DNA from: CAYXDO01 sp964463485
Lineage (GTDB): Bacteria > Myxococcota > Kuafuiibacteriia > Kuafuiibacteriales > Kuafuiibacteriaceae
DNA length: 64,000 nt
Reading direction: 5' to 3'
Assembly (NCBI GenBank): GCA_964463485.1
Contig: CAYXDO010000004.1
Location: forward strand, 62,001 to 126,000
Shown: positions 1 through 9,200 of the stretch, in pieces
Layout of the letters: the number at the start of each line of letters is the position of its first letter
How positions within the stretch are numbered: the stretch's first letter is position 1
The notes under the pieces: model-generated
Database searches by the model: none
Told to the model about the DNA's origin: nothing
The model's input: only the letters and a program-made list of their open reading frames with translations
Program-made: the position numbers and the translations under genes

Positions 1-997
1 GTGAGTACGACGCCTCGGCGAACCACGTGAGGCTATGATTGTTGCGCCGGAGCGCGAGATCGCCGTCTGCGCCGAGCATGAGTCCGCCGATCAGTCCAAA
101 GTCCAAATAGGACAGGGTGGCGTCGAATCCAAAGCGACGGATGAGGGCGGCGTCGGTTCCGTCGGGGTCTCGGACAGCGCCGCGATAGCCCCAGTGGCCG
201 AGCTTGACGACGAAGTCGTCGAAGAAGGATGGGTCCTCGAGATCGATCTCGGGTTCGGCACCCAAGAAGTCCATGCCTCCGAGCTTGACAGAGGCGTGAT
301 AGTAGCCGCTCGGCGACCCACCCAGCTCACTCTCCTGGACGAGGCCGACCGAATAATACGCGCGTCCAAACACGATCCCGCCGAGCTCGACGCCGATTCT
401 CCCGGCGGACAGCGAGAAACCGTCGAGGGCTCCGGAGCCCAAAATCAGCCTCGAGAGGAGAGTGTCGTTGCTCTTGAAGAGGGTCGTGGTGGGTTCGAAT
501 CGGCCGAGCCTGAGATTGAGCTCGGGTCGATCGAACAGGCGCACCAGGTCCATATGCAGCTCGTTGGGTGCTCCGCGACCGCTCCAGGTTCCGAAGAAGC
601 CGACATGATCGTGCAGGGAGCCTGCAAAGAGCAAGGTGAGGGAGGGCGTTCCGAATCCGATGGCATCGGTCAGCTCGGGATCGTTCGAATAGGACCCGGA
701 GAAGCTGGCGGAGATGGCGAGGGGAATTTGGCCCGGAACGCCGCCTTCGAGGAGAGAGACGCCGAGCAAGTCGACGGGCTGAGCTTTGCCGGTGGCTCGT
801 CGTTCCATACCTCCTGGCCAGTGATAGCCGTGTTTTCTGAAAACGTCGCCGAACTCGTTTCGGCGCGTGATGGCGATGTGGCAAGTTTGACAAGGTACGC
901 TGTACGTTCGCGAGAACACGGGCACGGCCTCCGCGGAAGGCGCCGTGAGGAGCACGAACAGCACGAAGCTCAGGCCGAAGAGCAGCGAAGTCCTCAT
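1..997 (-). CDS. Heme-bearing, probably outer-membrane protein (partial, runs off the window start)
   Basis: The frame is open from ATG at 997 to the window edge, giving 332 codons with no stop. The first 24 residues form a signal peptide ending in SAEA, followed by one c-type heme motif CQTCH at residues 36-40. The rest alternates polar and hydrophobic residues with many Gly, Asp and aromatic positions (for example FFGTWSGRGAPNELHMDLV), as in outer-membrane beta-barrels. The barrel assignment is an inference. The start lies 6 bp after the stop of the next heme protein, so it is the last visible gene of a leftward electron-transfer operon. A porin-like partner that carries electrons or a heme-anchored outer-membrane protein would fit. 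The true C-terminus is outside the window. Confidence 0.7.
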   Translation of the reverse strand, partial: MRTSLLFGLSFVLFVLLTAPSAEAVPVFSRTYSVPCQTCHIAITRRNEFGDVFRKHGYHWPGGMERRATGKAQPVDLLGVSLLEGGVPGQIPLAISASFSGSYSNDPELTDAIGFGTPSLTLLFAGSLHDHVGFFGTWSGRGAPNELHMDLVRLFDRPELNLRLGRFEPTTTLFKSNDTLLSRLILGSGALDGFSLSAGRIGVELGGIVFGRAYYSVGLVQESELGGSPSGYYHASVKLGGMDFLGAEPEIDLEDPSFFDDFVVKLGHWGYRGAVRDPDGTDAALIRRFGFDATLSYLDFGLIGGLMLGADGDLALRRNNHSLTWFAEASYS

Positions 998-1003
998 ATT
1001 ACC

Positions 1004-1825
1004 TCAAGTCCGTCTCGCCAAGGCGATGGAGAGAGTCTCGAGCGCTTCCCTGACCTTGCCTCGAAGCTCGAGGGCGGTCGGGCCGTCGAGCCCTTGCTTG
1101 TCGGTCGGCGCGCAGTCACTCGGCGCAGGAAGGTCGGCGGCGGCCTTGCCCTGAAAACAACTCAGATAACGCGCGTAGGGTCCGCTCGCGAGCTTGCCGC
1201 TGGAAAGCACCACGGATTTTAGGACTCGGGCCCGCGAATCGAGGCCCACGATGGCAACGAACTTCGCCTTTTGGGTCTCTGCATAGATGAACAGCGCGAC
1301 CGACGTGCGTCGACCCTCTTCGACCGCAAAATACAGGTCGAGCCACCGAAGCGACGGGTCGAGCGGATGCCCGATCCGCGACTCGGCCCGGCTGATCATG
1401 TCCTTGGACAACTCCACCTCGGACGCTTCGATACGGCGGGCGTCGCCGAAGATGTGACGCAAGGGCTCGACCGGGATGAAGGTCGACGGAGTCGCTAGGC
1501 CGAATTTCCCGGGACTCTCCGGAGTGCTCGTCTTTTTTCCAGGATTACTCCCGGCCTTGATTTCCGCGCCGTCGAGCGCGCCGTCGCCGTCCGAGTCGAG
1601 GGGCTCCATCGCGAGGAAGGCCGCCGCTGTCCCGCCGGCTTTCGCCCAGCCTTCGCCAAACGGGTTGCGCTGAGTGTCGTCGACTTCATGGCAGAGTTGG
1701 CAACCGACAGACCGAGCATAGTGCTGACGGAACATACGTGTATGGGTCGGGTAGGCTTGCGCGGGCAAACAAACCGCTAGGGTGGCCACCAGGGCGACTT
1801 TTGCGATGGTCGAGGTCGGACTCAT
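1004..1825 (-). CDS. Secreted monoheme c-type protein with an EF-hand-like loop
   Basis: The 273-residue product begins with a signal peptide ending near LPAQA (residue 24). A single heme attachment motif CQLCH sits at residues 42-46. Residues 77-88 (DSDGDGALDGAE) form a calcium-binding loop of the EF-hand/thrombospondin-3 type. The remaining C-terminal part has no motif I recognise. The ATG overlaps the stop of the upstream cytochrome gene by four bases (ATGA), and the heme-barrel gene follows 6 bp downstream, so the three are very likely co-transcribed. A periplasmic or surface electron-transfer role is inferred from the heme motif and neighbours; the partner is unknown. Confidence 0.75.
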   Translation of the reverse strand: MSPTSTIAKVALVATLAVCLPAQAYPTHTRMFRQHYARSVGCQLCHEVDDTQRNPFGEGWAKAGGTAAAFLAMEPLDSDGDGALDGAEIKAGSNPGKKTSTPESPGKFGLATPSTFIPVEPLRHIFGDARRIEASEVELSKDMISRAESRIGHPLDPSLRWLDLYFAVEEGRRTSVALFIYAETQKAKFVAIVGLDSRARVLKSVVLSSGKLASGPYARYLSCFQGKAAADLPAPSDCAPTDKQGLDGPTALELRGKVREALETLSIALARRT

Positions 1826-2301
1826 CTCGTGCTCCCCACGGTCGAGGTCGTGGTCGAGGTGGTCGGATCGCCGCCCACGAATCCCTCGACTTGTTGGCGC
1901 TTGGCGACTTCACGGATATAGACGAGGAGCTGTACGAGGATCACTGCATCTTCTCGTGAGATCTTCGATCCACGTTTTCGCATCATCCGAACCACGTATT
2001 GTTTGATTTCGTTGGCTTCGAAGGTCGTGCCGGACACGGGGCCGACTCCTGTGGCGAGCGCTTCGAGCGGTCGCTTCAATTCATGACACTGCCTGCAGCG
2101 CTCCAAGAACACCGCGTGTCCGGCTCGAAGGTGAGGCGGCAACTCATCGCGCGAGATCTCGACCTCTACCGCGCTCGAGAGCCTCACTCCGCCGGGACCC
2201 GCCCAGCTCGTCGAGACGCTGCTGGCGAGCGCTACGAAGAGCCAGCGGCGAACCTTGTGGGTGATTTCATTCATCTGAACCGATTCGACGTCCGAGCTCA
2301 A
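1822..2301 (-). CDS. Small periplasmic monoheme cytochrome c
   Basis: This 159-residue protein has a signal peptide (hydrophobic stretch WLFVALASSVSTSWA) and one heme site CRQCH at residues 69-73. A conserved-looking helical region with MMRKRGSKIS follows, which could supply the distal Met ligand, as is usual for class I cytochromes. The ATG overlaps the upstream stop (ATGA), although Met10 (position 2274) would give a more typical signal peptide. The C-terminal tail is Thr/Ser rich. As the second gene of the operon after the cupredoxin lipoprotein, it could pass electrons between the copper protein and the heme proteins downstream; that order is inference. Confidence 0.75.
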   Translation of the reverse strand: MSSDVESVQMNEITHKVRRWLFVALASSVSTSWAGPGGVRLSSAVEVEISRDELPPHLRAGHAVFLERCRQCHELKRPLEALATGVGPVSGTTFEANEIKQYVVRMMRKRGSKISREDAVILVQLLVYIREVAKRQQVEGFVGGDPTTSTTTSTVGSTR

Positions 2302-3854
2302 CGACCCGACTCGCTCGCTGAGAGAGAAGTGGTCGCCGTCACGACGAGAATCGGGGCTCTCATGCCCGATCCGGCATGGCCCGTGGCGAGGTCGACCGAG
2401 CCGAGGCTGCCAGGTCGCACGGCCACGCTGCAGTACGACCCGTAGCGAGCGGGGATGGTCGGGACGAGGCTGAGCGTGGCGGCGTGGCCGGGCCGGGCCT
2501 CGACCTCGAAGAGGTACGGAGCTCGAAGGTCGGCGCCAGCCGCGTCCTCGGCCCTTCGCATCACCGATCGAGCGAGGAACTCGGGCGCGGTGAACCGGTG
2601 ACTTCGATCGGTTGCCGAGTTCCTGAAGGTGAGCCGATATCCGTCGCCGGCCGTGAGAATGAGCGGGTTGGCGTCGTCGAGGTCGGTGTTGCCTACGCGA
2701 AACGAGTACGCGTCGTCACCTTCTTCGTGGAGCTCGACGTCGAGGTCGGTGCAGCAGCGGCCGAGGTTTCGAGCTGGGTCGGTCCACCAGGGAGTCGAAG
2801 AGCGGGAGTCGAGGTCGAGGTTCGGATCGCGGGCGAGCAAAGTATCCTGGGACAGAGAATGCCCGGTGAAGCGGCCCTGAGGGTCTATGATTCGGATTTT
2901 CGTGTGCATGCCTTCGCCCGCGTGACCGGTCGAAAACTCAGGAGTCACCAACCCGCGGGCAATTTCTTCGTACCGTGAGCCGTCGGTGACGGCGAGCTGG
3001 CAATAACCGTCATACTCACCCGGCGTGAGGGGGACGAAGTCGAGCACCACCGAGCGGTCTTCGGAGCCCGGCTTGACTCCGATCGAGTCGAAGAACGGAG
3101 CTCGATAAGTCGCTTCGGCGTCACTCACACTTCGCCACGCGACGTTGCGGTGGAAGGTCGGCGACGCCAGGAAGTGGGAGGCGAGATTTCCTGCTGGGTT
3201 CACGAGGGTCAGACTCACCGGCCGCCCGGCTTCGAGCTCCAGGCCAGGACACACCTCGCCGCCCTGGCACTGCCAAGACTCTCCCGTCGTGGCGGTGACG
3301 ACGAAGGACAGAGACTCGAAGGTGGGAGACCCGGCGCCTGCCATCGCGCCCGTTTCCACGAACTCCAGAGTGCGGACGAGCGCGTGGTCGCTCCAACTCG
3401 TGCCGTCGATTTCGGCGACGATCCGAGTCCAATACTCGAGGATGAGGCTGGCGGCACAGCGACGCGAGCGGCAAGCGTGCTGACGCATGCCCTCGGCATC
3501 CGGAGCTTCGACCGGAGCAGGAGAAGGTCTACATTCACCGTCGAGCAGAGTCGTTCCGTCGCCGCACCGAGCCAGACAGACTCCGTTCGCCAGCGAGGTT
3601 CCTTCGCCACACTTCGTAGTCTCGGTGGCGACACATCGGCCCTCCTCGAGGCGCGTGCCCGGAGCGCACGTCACGTCCGGATCGGGAACGCAGACTCCGT
3701 CTTTCTGGGTGGTACCCTCGCCGCAGGTCGCGGACCCTCCCGCAGGCACGCAGGTCCCGTCCTGGTCCGTCGTACCCTCTCCACACTTCGATCCGAAATC
3801 TATGTCTGCGCAACCCACCAAGGCGGCGAGCCCAACTACGGCAAACGCTCTCAC
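2298..3854 (-). CDS. Lipoprotein with Cys-rich repeats and two cupredoxin-like domains
   Basis: I place the start at GTG 3854, which gives VRAFAVVGLAALVGC with a lipobox (LVGC, Cys15). The frame is open further upstream, but that stretch runs antisense through the divergent copper-protein gene. Residues 20-100 carry five repeats of the pattern CGEGTTxxDGxC. Two cupredoxin-like domains follow, each with a His-Cys-His-Met ligand set: SHFL, GYCQL and GHAGEGM in the first, and SHRF, SYCSV and GHAGSGM in the second. It heads the leftward operon with three heme genes. A blue-copper electron carrier tethered to a membrane is the likely role. A paralogue of the same architecture lies at 4441-5940. 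Confidence 0.7.
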   Translation of the reverse strand: MRAFAVVGLAALVGCADIDFGSKCGEGTTDQDGTCVPAGGSATCGEGTTQKDGVCVPDPDVTCAPGTRLEEGRCVATETTKCGEGTSLANGVCLARCGDGTTLLDGECRPSPAPVEAPDAEGMRQHACRSRRCAASLILEYWTRIVAEIDGTSWSDHALVRTLEFVETGAMAGAGSPTFESLSFVVTATTGESWQCQGGEVCPGLELEAGRPVSLTLVNPAGNLASHFLASPTFHRNVAWRSVSDAEATYRAPFFDSIGVKPGSEDRSVVLDFVPLTPGEYDGYCQLAVTDGSRYEEIARGLVTPEFSTGHAGEGMHTKIRIIDPQGRFTGHSLSQDTLLARDPNLDLDSRSSTPWWTDPARNLGRCCTDLDVELHEEGDDAYSFRVGNTDLDDANPLILTAGDGYRLTFRNSATDRSHRFTAPEFLARSVMRRAEDAAGADLRAPYLFEVEARPGHAATLSLVPTIPARYGSYCSVAVRPGSLGSVDLATGHAGSGMRAPILVVTATTSLSASESGR

Positions 3855-3902
3855 GACGCCGTCTTGTATCACACGCTCGACGAAATGTGATACACGTCGG
3901 CC

Positions 3903-4433
3903 GTGCTCTTCGATGAATTCAGCGCTCGAGCTCGCTTGCGCGCCCGATGGGTACTCGCGTTCGTGCCGGTGCTCCTGGCTCAGAAATGTTTCGACCCAGA
4001 TCCGGTGCTCACCGGGCAGGTCGACGCTCGACCCGCTTCCGAGGGGACAGACTCGGTGATGACCTCGACGACCACCGAGGACGCCGGCTTCGACTCCGAG
4101 CGCGGCGAGGCCGACTCCGGAGTGGTGGTGAGCACGCGCTGCGCGAATGATGGGGAGGCACATATTCAGGTTCGTGACTTTGCCTATCAAATCAGGTGCG
4201 GTTGTGTGGAGCGGACCGGGTCGACCTGTACGGTGCCGGTCGGGACCCGGGTCGTGTGGACATTCTTGGACGCCGAGGAGCACGACGTTGCGAGCGCAGG
4301 AGGGCGATTTCCTCAATCAGGTGAACGAAGCACCGGGACCTTTTCCCATGTGTTCGCGGAGGTCGGCGACTTTCCATACTACTGCAACATCCACATCGGT
4401 GACATGAACGGCTACGTGATTCGAGTCAGGTGA
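3903..4433 (+). CDS. Plastocyanin-like blue copper protein
   Basis: The 176-residue product starts at GTG and has a hydrophobic export segment (WVLAFVPVLLAQKC); the lipobox is poor because Lys precedes Cys, so lipidation is uncertain. A Ser/Thr/Asp/Glu-rich linker follows. The C-terminal 100 residues form a cupredoxin. A His in AEEHDV and the closing cluster YYCNIHIGDM supply the type-1 copper ligands His, Cys, His and Met. This is the plastocyanin/amicyanin family pattern, implying a one-electron carrier outside the cytoplasm. The gene diverges from the cupredoxin lipoprotein operon across only 48 bp, so the two probably share a regulatory region, and it converges on the paralogous lipoprotein 7 bp downstream. 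Confidence 0.8.
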   Translation: MLFDEFSARARLRARWVLAFVPVLLAQKCFDPDPVLTGQVDARPASEGTDSVMTSTTTEDAGFDSERGEADSGVVVSTRCANDGEAHIQVRDFAYQIRCGCVERTGSTCTVPVGTRVVWTFLDAEEHDVASAGGRFPQSGERSTGTFSHVFAEVGDFPYYCNIHIGDMNGYVIRVR

Positions 4434-4440
4434 CTTGCAT

Positions 4441-5940
4441 TCAGGAGGTCGTGCTCGTCGAGCTCGTGAGTACGAGCAGGGGCCCGCGCATCCCTTTGGC
4501 CGCGTGGCCAGTGCCGAAGTCAGGACCCAAGCCGGTCTGGCGGACGTCTCGGCTGCACCAAGTCCCGTAACGGGCCGCTACCGTCGGGATGAGAAACACC
4601 GTCGCCGACTTGTTGGGTAGCACTTCGAGCTCGAACAAGTAGGGCGCTTTGATCTCGGCGTGTGTGTCCTCTACCTTTCGCATCACGGCGCGCTCGAAGA
4701 ATTGGGGAGACGTGAAATAGTGCTTCTGAGTAGGAGACGTGTTGGTGAGCTTGAGCTTGTAACCACGGTCCTTCACGAGCTCGATCGGGTTTACGTCGTC
4801 GACCGGAGCGGAACCCAACCTGAACTCGAATTGCTCGTCCGAGACGTCGGCTAGCTGAACTTCGAGATCGGTGCAGCACTTTCCTTCGTTGCGCACGGGA
4901 TCGGTCCACCACGAACCGGCAGTGCGTGGATCAGAATCGAGCGCGGGGTCTCGGTTCGCGAGCATGTCTTGGTTGAGGGAGTGATTGGCGAAGGTCCCCG
5001 CGCTATCCGTCACCCGAATCATCGCGTGCATGCCGTCCCCAGCGTGGCCCGTGGCGTAATTTGGAGTCGTCGTTCCGTCGAGAATGGCCGCGTAGGAGCC
5101 TCCGCCGGTGACTCGGATCTGACAGTAGGCTTGATAGTCGCCCGCGATCAGCGGCACGAAGTAGAGCGTCGCCTCGAGCTCGGTGGCTGCAGCTTTGACT
5201 TCGACCGCGTCGAAGGCCGGAGCCTTGTACTCACCATCTGGAGTCTCCACCTTGCGCCAAGCCACTTTTCGGAAAAACGGAGCGGCGGTCAGGTAGTGGC
5301 CAGACAGCGCGTTCGCGGGGTTGACGAGCTTGAGCGTGACCGGACGGCCGGCCTCGAAGTCGAGCCCCGCGCAAGGCTCCCCGCCAGCGCAGTCCCACGA
5401 CCCACCAGCGGCGTCGGTCACCCGAAACGAAAGACTCTCGAAGGTCTGCGTGCCGCCCTTCGAGGTTCCGCCGACTTCGACGAAGGTCACCGTGCGCGCG
5501 ATGGCGTGCGTCGCCCAGCTGCTGCCATCGATCGTGCCCACGACCTTCTGCCAGTACTCCACCGCGAGGCTCGCCGAGCATCGCTCCGACTTGCACGCGT
5601 AGGCCTTCATGCCATCGATACCGGGCGGTGTCGGCGGCACGACCTCCACTTTGCACACGTCCCCATCGAGCGTCGTGCCCTCGCCGCACATCAGATCGGG
5701 CGCGTCGTCGACACAGGACGTTCCCGCGAGGCGGGTGCCAGCGCCGCAGGTGACCTGTGCAGGCGCGGTGCTGACGCACGTGCTGCCTTCCTGCCTCGTC
5801 CCAGCGGCGCAAGTGGTGATCGAGGGCACGCACGAGCCTTCCATCTCCGTCGTGCCCGCCCCGCACGTCTTGCCATCTTCGGAACAGGCCTGGGCAAGCA
5901 CCCCAAGCGCAAATAGAGCTACGAGTTTTTCACCGTTCAT
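4441..5940 (-). CDS. Paralogous two-domain cupredoxin lipoprotein
   Basis: This 499-residue lipoprotein starts at an ATG (MNGEKLVAL...) preceded by an AGGTGG ribosome site; the lipobox is LAQAC. Four Cys-rich repeats (for example CGAGTTEMEGSC) are followed by two cupredoxin-like domains. Each keeps the His-Cys-His-Met set: GHYL, AYCQI, GHAGDGM and KHYF, TWCSR, GHAAKGM. Its layout and many segments match the lipoprotein at 2298-3854, so the pair is a duplication. It is transcribed towards the copper-protein gene. A membrane-tethered copper electron carrier is the likely role; the Cys-rich repeats may be spacers or protein-binding modules. Confidence 0.75.
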   Translation of the reverse strand: MNGEKLVALFALGVLAQACSEDGKTCGAGTTEMEGSCVPSITTCAAGTRQEGSTCVSTAPAQVTCGAGTRLAGTSCVDDAPDLMCGEGTTLDGDVCKVEVVPPTPPGIDGMKAYACKSERCSASLAVEYWQKVVGTIDGSSWATHAIARTVTFVEVGGTSKGGTQTFESLSFRVTDAAGGSWDCAGGEPCAGLDFEAGRPVTLKLVNPANALSGHYLTAAPFFRKVAWRKVETPDGEYKAPAFDAVEVKAAATELEATLYFVPLIAGDYQAYCQIRVTGGGSYAAILDGTTTPNYATGHAGDGMHAMIRVTDSAGTFANHSLNQDMLANRDPALDSDPRTAGSWWTDPVRNEGKCCTDLEVQLADVSDEQFEFRLGSAPVDDVNPIELVKDRGYKLKLTNTSPTQKHYFTSPQFFERAVMRKVEDTHAEIKAPYLFELEVLPNKSATVFLIPTVAARYGTWCSRDVRQTGLGPDFGTGHAAKGMRGPLLVLTSSTSTTS

Positions 5941-6212
5941 CGAACCACCTATGCATCGCTTCCTGAGGAGGCGCAAGATCAGCGCCAGAGAATCTTCGGG
6001 ACGACTGCTTGCAAGAGACGCGCGCGCCCCCGATCACGACGAAGCCTCTCGCAGCGTCTCCAAGGAGGGAGTCACCCGCGGTCGAAAACCTCGCCTCCGG
6101 GTCGAACCGCTGGTCTTGGTGGGTGAGATCACCCAGCGCTGGGGCATATGGCGTCGTGACGCGCGATCTGTCCTCCCTCTCAGGGGGCGTGGTTCTTGCC
6201 TCAGCTCGCTGC
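5941..6212. promoter_or_regulatory. Divergent intergenic region before the giant cytochrome
   Basis: This 272-bp gap separates the leftward lipoprotein from the rightward multiheme gene and must hold both promoters. It contains a hairpin GGGTGA-GA-TCACCC (6121-6134) next to a 12-bp palindrome CCCAGCGCTGGG (6132-6143), which could bind a regulator. I looked for the cyclic-dinucleotide (GEMM) riboswitch often found ahead of multiheme genes in Geobacter and did not see its conserved core. The frame of the big gene stays open back to 6009, but that extension lacks a signal peptide. Confidence 0.35.
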
Positions 6213-9200
6213 ATGTTCAGCGTGTTGCGTTTCCTCGGTACTTTGACCGCGCTGGGTATCGTGGGAGCGGCGCCGGCCTGGGCTCGTCCTCCAGTCATCG
6301 AGTCCGTGAGCTTCTCGATCGGCGGGCTTCCGGTCTCGGCTACTCAGATCCCAGCCCATCGCGGCGTGCTGATCACTTGCGTCGCGTACGAAGAGGACCT
6401 CGTCAACCCGGGCGCGACCATTACGCGCGTACGCGTGGCCGTGAGCGGCGGAACACTTCCGAACGGGACCGTGACGCAAGACGCTCCAATCTCGCCGGCA
6501 GGTCTGGTCAGCGGAAGCCTCCTTTGGCAGACACCCGCTGCCGGTACTCACACGGTGACTTGCCGCGCTCAGGACAACGGCACCTTTCCCGTCGTCGGGG
6601 CCAAATCAGTCGCGGTCGTCGTGCAGACGCTTGGAAGCCCGCCAGCCGTAGAGATCACTTCGGCAGGGTCGGCGGTGCTACCGGGCGCCGACCTCGTACT
6701 CACCTCTACGGTCACCGACCCCGAGGGTGGTCCGTTCGTCTTCGCCTGGTCGACCACAGGAGGGAACATTTCTGCGGCGGGCCCAGCCGCCGTGTGGACT
6801 GCGCCGCTCGCGCCCGGAGCCTACGTCGTGACCCTCACCGTCACGGATTCGACCGGACTCACGGGTTCGGCAGGAGTGACGGTTTACTCCGGTCACCCTC
6901 CGACGGTCGAGCTCTTCGCGAGCGCGAACCGAGTGTATCCGGGCGAGGTCGTCGAGCTCACTGCCCAAGCCGCCGATGCGGACGGCGACCCGCTGGCGAT
7001 CGAGTGGTCGGCGACCTCCGGACAACTCTCGAATAGTGGCCTGAGTGCGAGCTGGGTCGGGACCGCGCTCGGATCTTCGACGCTTCGAGTCCGAGTCACG
7101 GACGGCAGCGGACTCACAGCTACGGCGACAGTCGCGGTGGCAGTGATTTGGGCCGAGATTTCTTCCCCGATGCGCGCCCCGGAGTTGACTCGCTCCTTCC
7201 AACCCGCCCGTCTCGCGGCCGACCCGGCTGGGTTTCTGTACGTGTCCGATCCCGGGTCTCGGCAGATCTTGGTGTTCAACCCTCGCGGAGACCTGCTCCA
7301 GCGAATTCCGGTCCAGGGTGTTCCGGTAGGCGTGGCGGTCGGCGCGGGCGCCATATACGTCGGAGAGACCGACCTAGGGCGAGTGGCGATTTACGATCGC
7401 CTCGGAGACTTGCTCGGGACGATCGGTGACCAACTCGTCACACCCGCGGACCTCGCCCTCGATGGTATGGGTCGGCGGCTGTTCGTCGCCGATTCGGGGA
7501 CCGACTCGGTGGAGATCTTCGAGTTGTCTGGGCAATGGGTAGGCGCGATCGATCTCCCCGGCCAATTCGTCGGCGCGCTCGCCATTTCTCCGTCCGGCGA
7601 CCGAGTTTACGTAAGCGACGGCGCGGCGGGTCAGGTCTTCGTCTTCGATGCCAACTCTCGAGCGGCGTTGGGTGCCGTGTCCAGCTTCGGAGATCATGAA
7701 GATCAACTCATGCGACCCGCTGGCCTCGCCGTCGCCGCCACGGGTCACCTCTACGTGACGGACTCATTCCAGTCAGCGGTCTCCGTGTTTGGTCCGGCAG
7801 GGGCCTTCGTGGGTTTGCTGGGTCAAAACGGCGACGACGTCGGGCAGCTGAGGATTCCTACGGACGCGGAGGTGACTTCGGATGGCCGTTTGCTCGTGGC
7901 GAACAGCGATGGAAATCGTATCGAGACCTACGCGCTGCAGGGGGCGAGCTCGCCTTCCTGCCCGGTGGACTCGGACTGCGACGAGGTTCCGGACGAGCTC
8001 GAGCTGGTCTTTGGCCTCGATCCGTTCGACCCGCGCGACGGTTGGGCCGACGATGATGGCGACGGCTTGCCGAACGCGGTCGAGGCTTCTCTCGGAACCG
8101 ATCGCTTGCGGACAGATTCGGATGGAGACGAAGCGTCCGACAAAGAGGAGTGGCGCGCTGGGACGAACCCGCTCGATGGCAGCGACCACCGTCCGTGGGT
8201 GACGGCAAGCTCAGTCGCCTCGGTAGCTCCGAGCTTGATCCTGCTCGAGGGCGCAGGCGGCGATCCCAACGGCGAAGCGGTGACCTTCCGGTGGCGCCAG
8301 ACGGGCGGGCCGACGGTCGAGCTGGCGGGTGCTGACTCGGCGGCGGCGAGTTATGTCGCCCGACTCGCGGGTCGATACGAGTTCGCGCTGACGGTGTCCG
8401 ACGGCCACCTCGACGCGACGGCGTTTATCTCTACCGAGGTCCTGAATGTCGCACCGACCGCCGACGCAGGGCCGGACCTCGACGCGTTCGCGGGTGACGA
8501 AGTTCAGCTCGACGGGCGCTTCAGCTCCGACGCCAACCTCGACGAGTTGAGCTACTCCTGGACTCAGCTCTCGGGCTCGCCCGTCACTCTGTCCGGCGCG
8601 AGCCCTCGCTTCACGGCGACGGCTGCTGGCTCGTACGAGTTCATGTTGACGGTCAGCGCCGGTGGTCTGGAGGACGTCGACACCGTGCGGGTACTCGTCG
8701 ATGCTCCGAACGATCACGTTCCGGTCGCGAGTATCCAGACGGTTGGCGACGAGGTCGGGGCGACGGTTCGACTCGATGGCTCGAGTTCGAGCGACGTCGA
8801 GGCGACGGGCCTGCGATATACGTGGGCGCAAGTCGAAGGTCCCCAAGTGTCGCTCCGAGGCGCGGCGGAACAGGTGGCGTCGTTCATTCCGGCCGAGCGC
8901 GGGATCTATGTCTTCGAGCTCGTGGTCAGCGACGGGCGCCACGAGAGTACGCCGAGGCAGGCCACGGTGGCCGTGGGCGAAGCACAGAATCATCCGCCGC
9001 TGGCGGACGCCGGAGCGGACGTTCGGGCTCGGGTGCGCGTTCCTGTCGTGCTGTCGTCGGCGGCGAGCGCGGATCCGGACGGAGATCCAGTGACGGGCTC
9101 GTGGCGGCAACTCGAAGGTGTCGCGGTCGTGCTCGTCTCGACGAGCTCAAACGCGACGTTCGTCCCGCTGAGCGCAGGGACGTACGAGTTCGAGCTCGAG

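Noticed and set aside
3857..4316. Upstream extension of the cupredoxin lipoprotein frame
   Set aside because: It lies antisense to the divergent blue-copper gene and would put the lipoprotein signal in the middle of the product.
5941..6212. Cyclic-dinucleotide riboswitch before the multiheme gene
   Set aside because: The conserved GEMM core is not visible on either strand.
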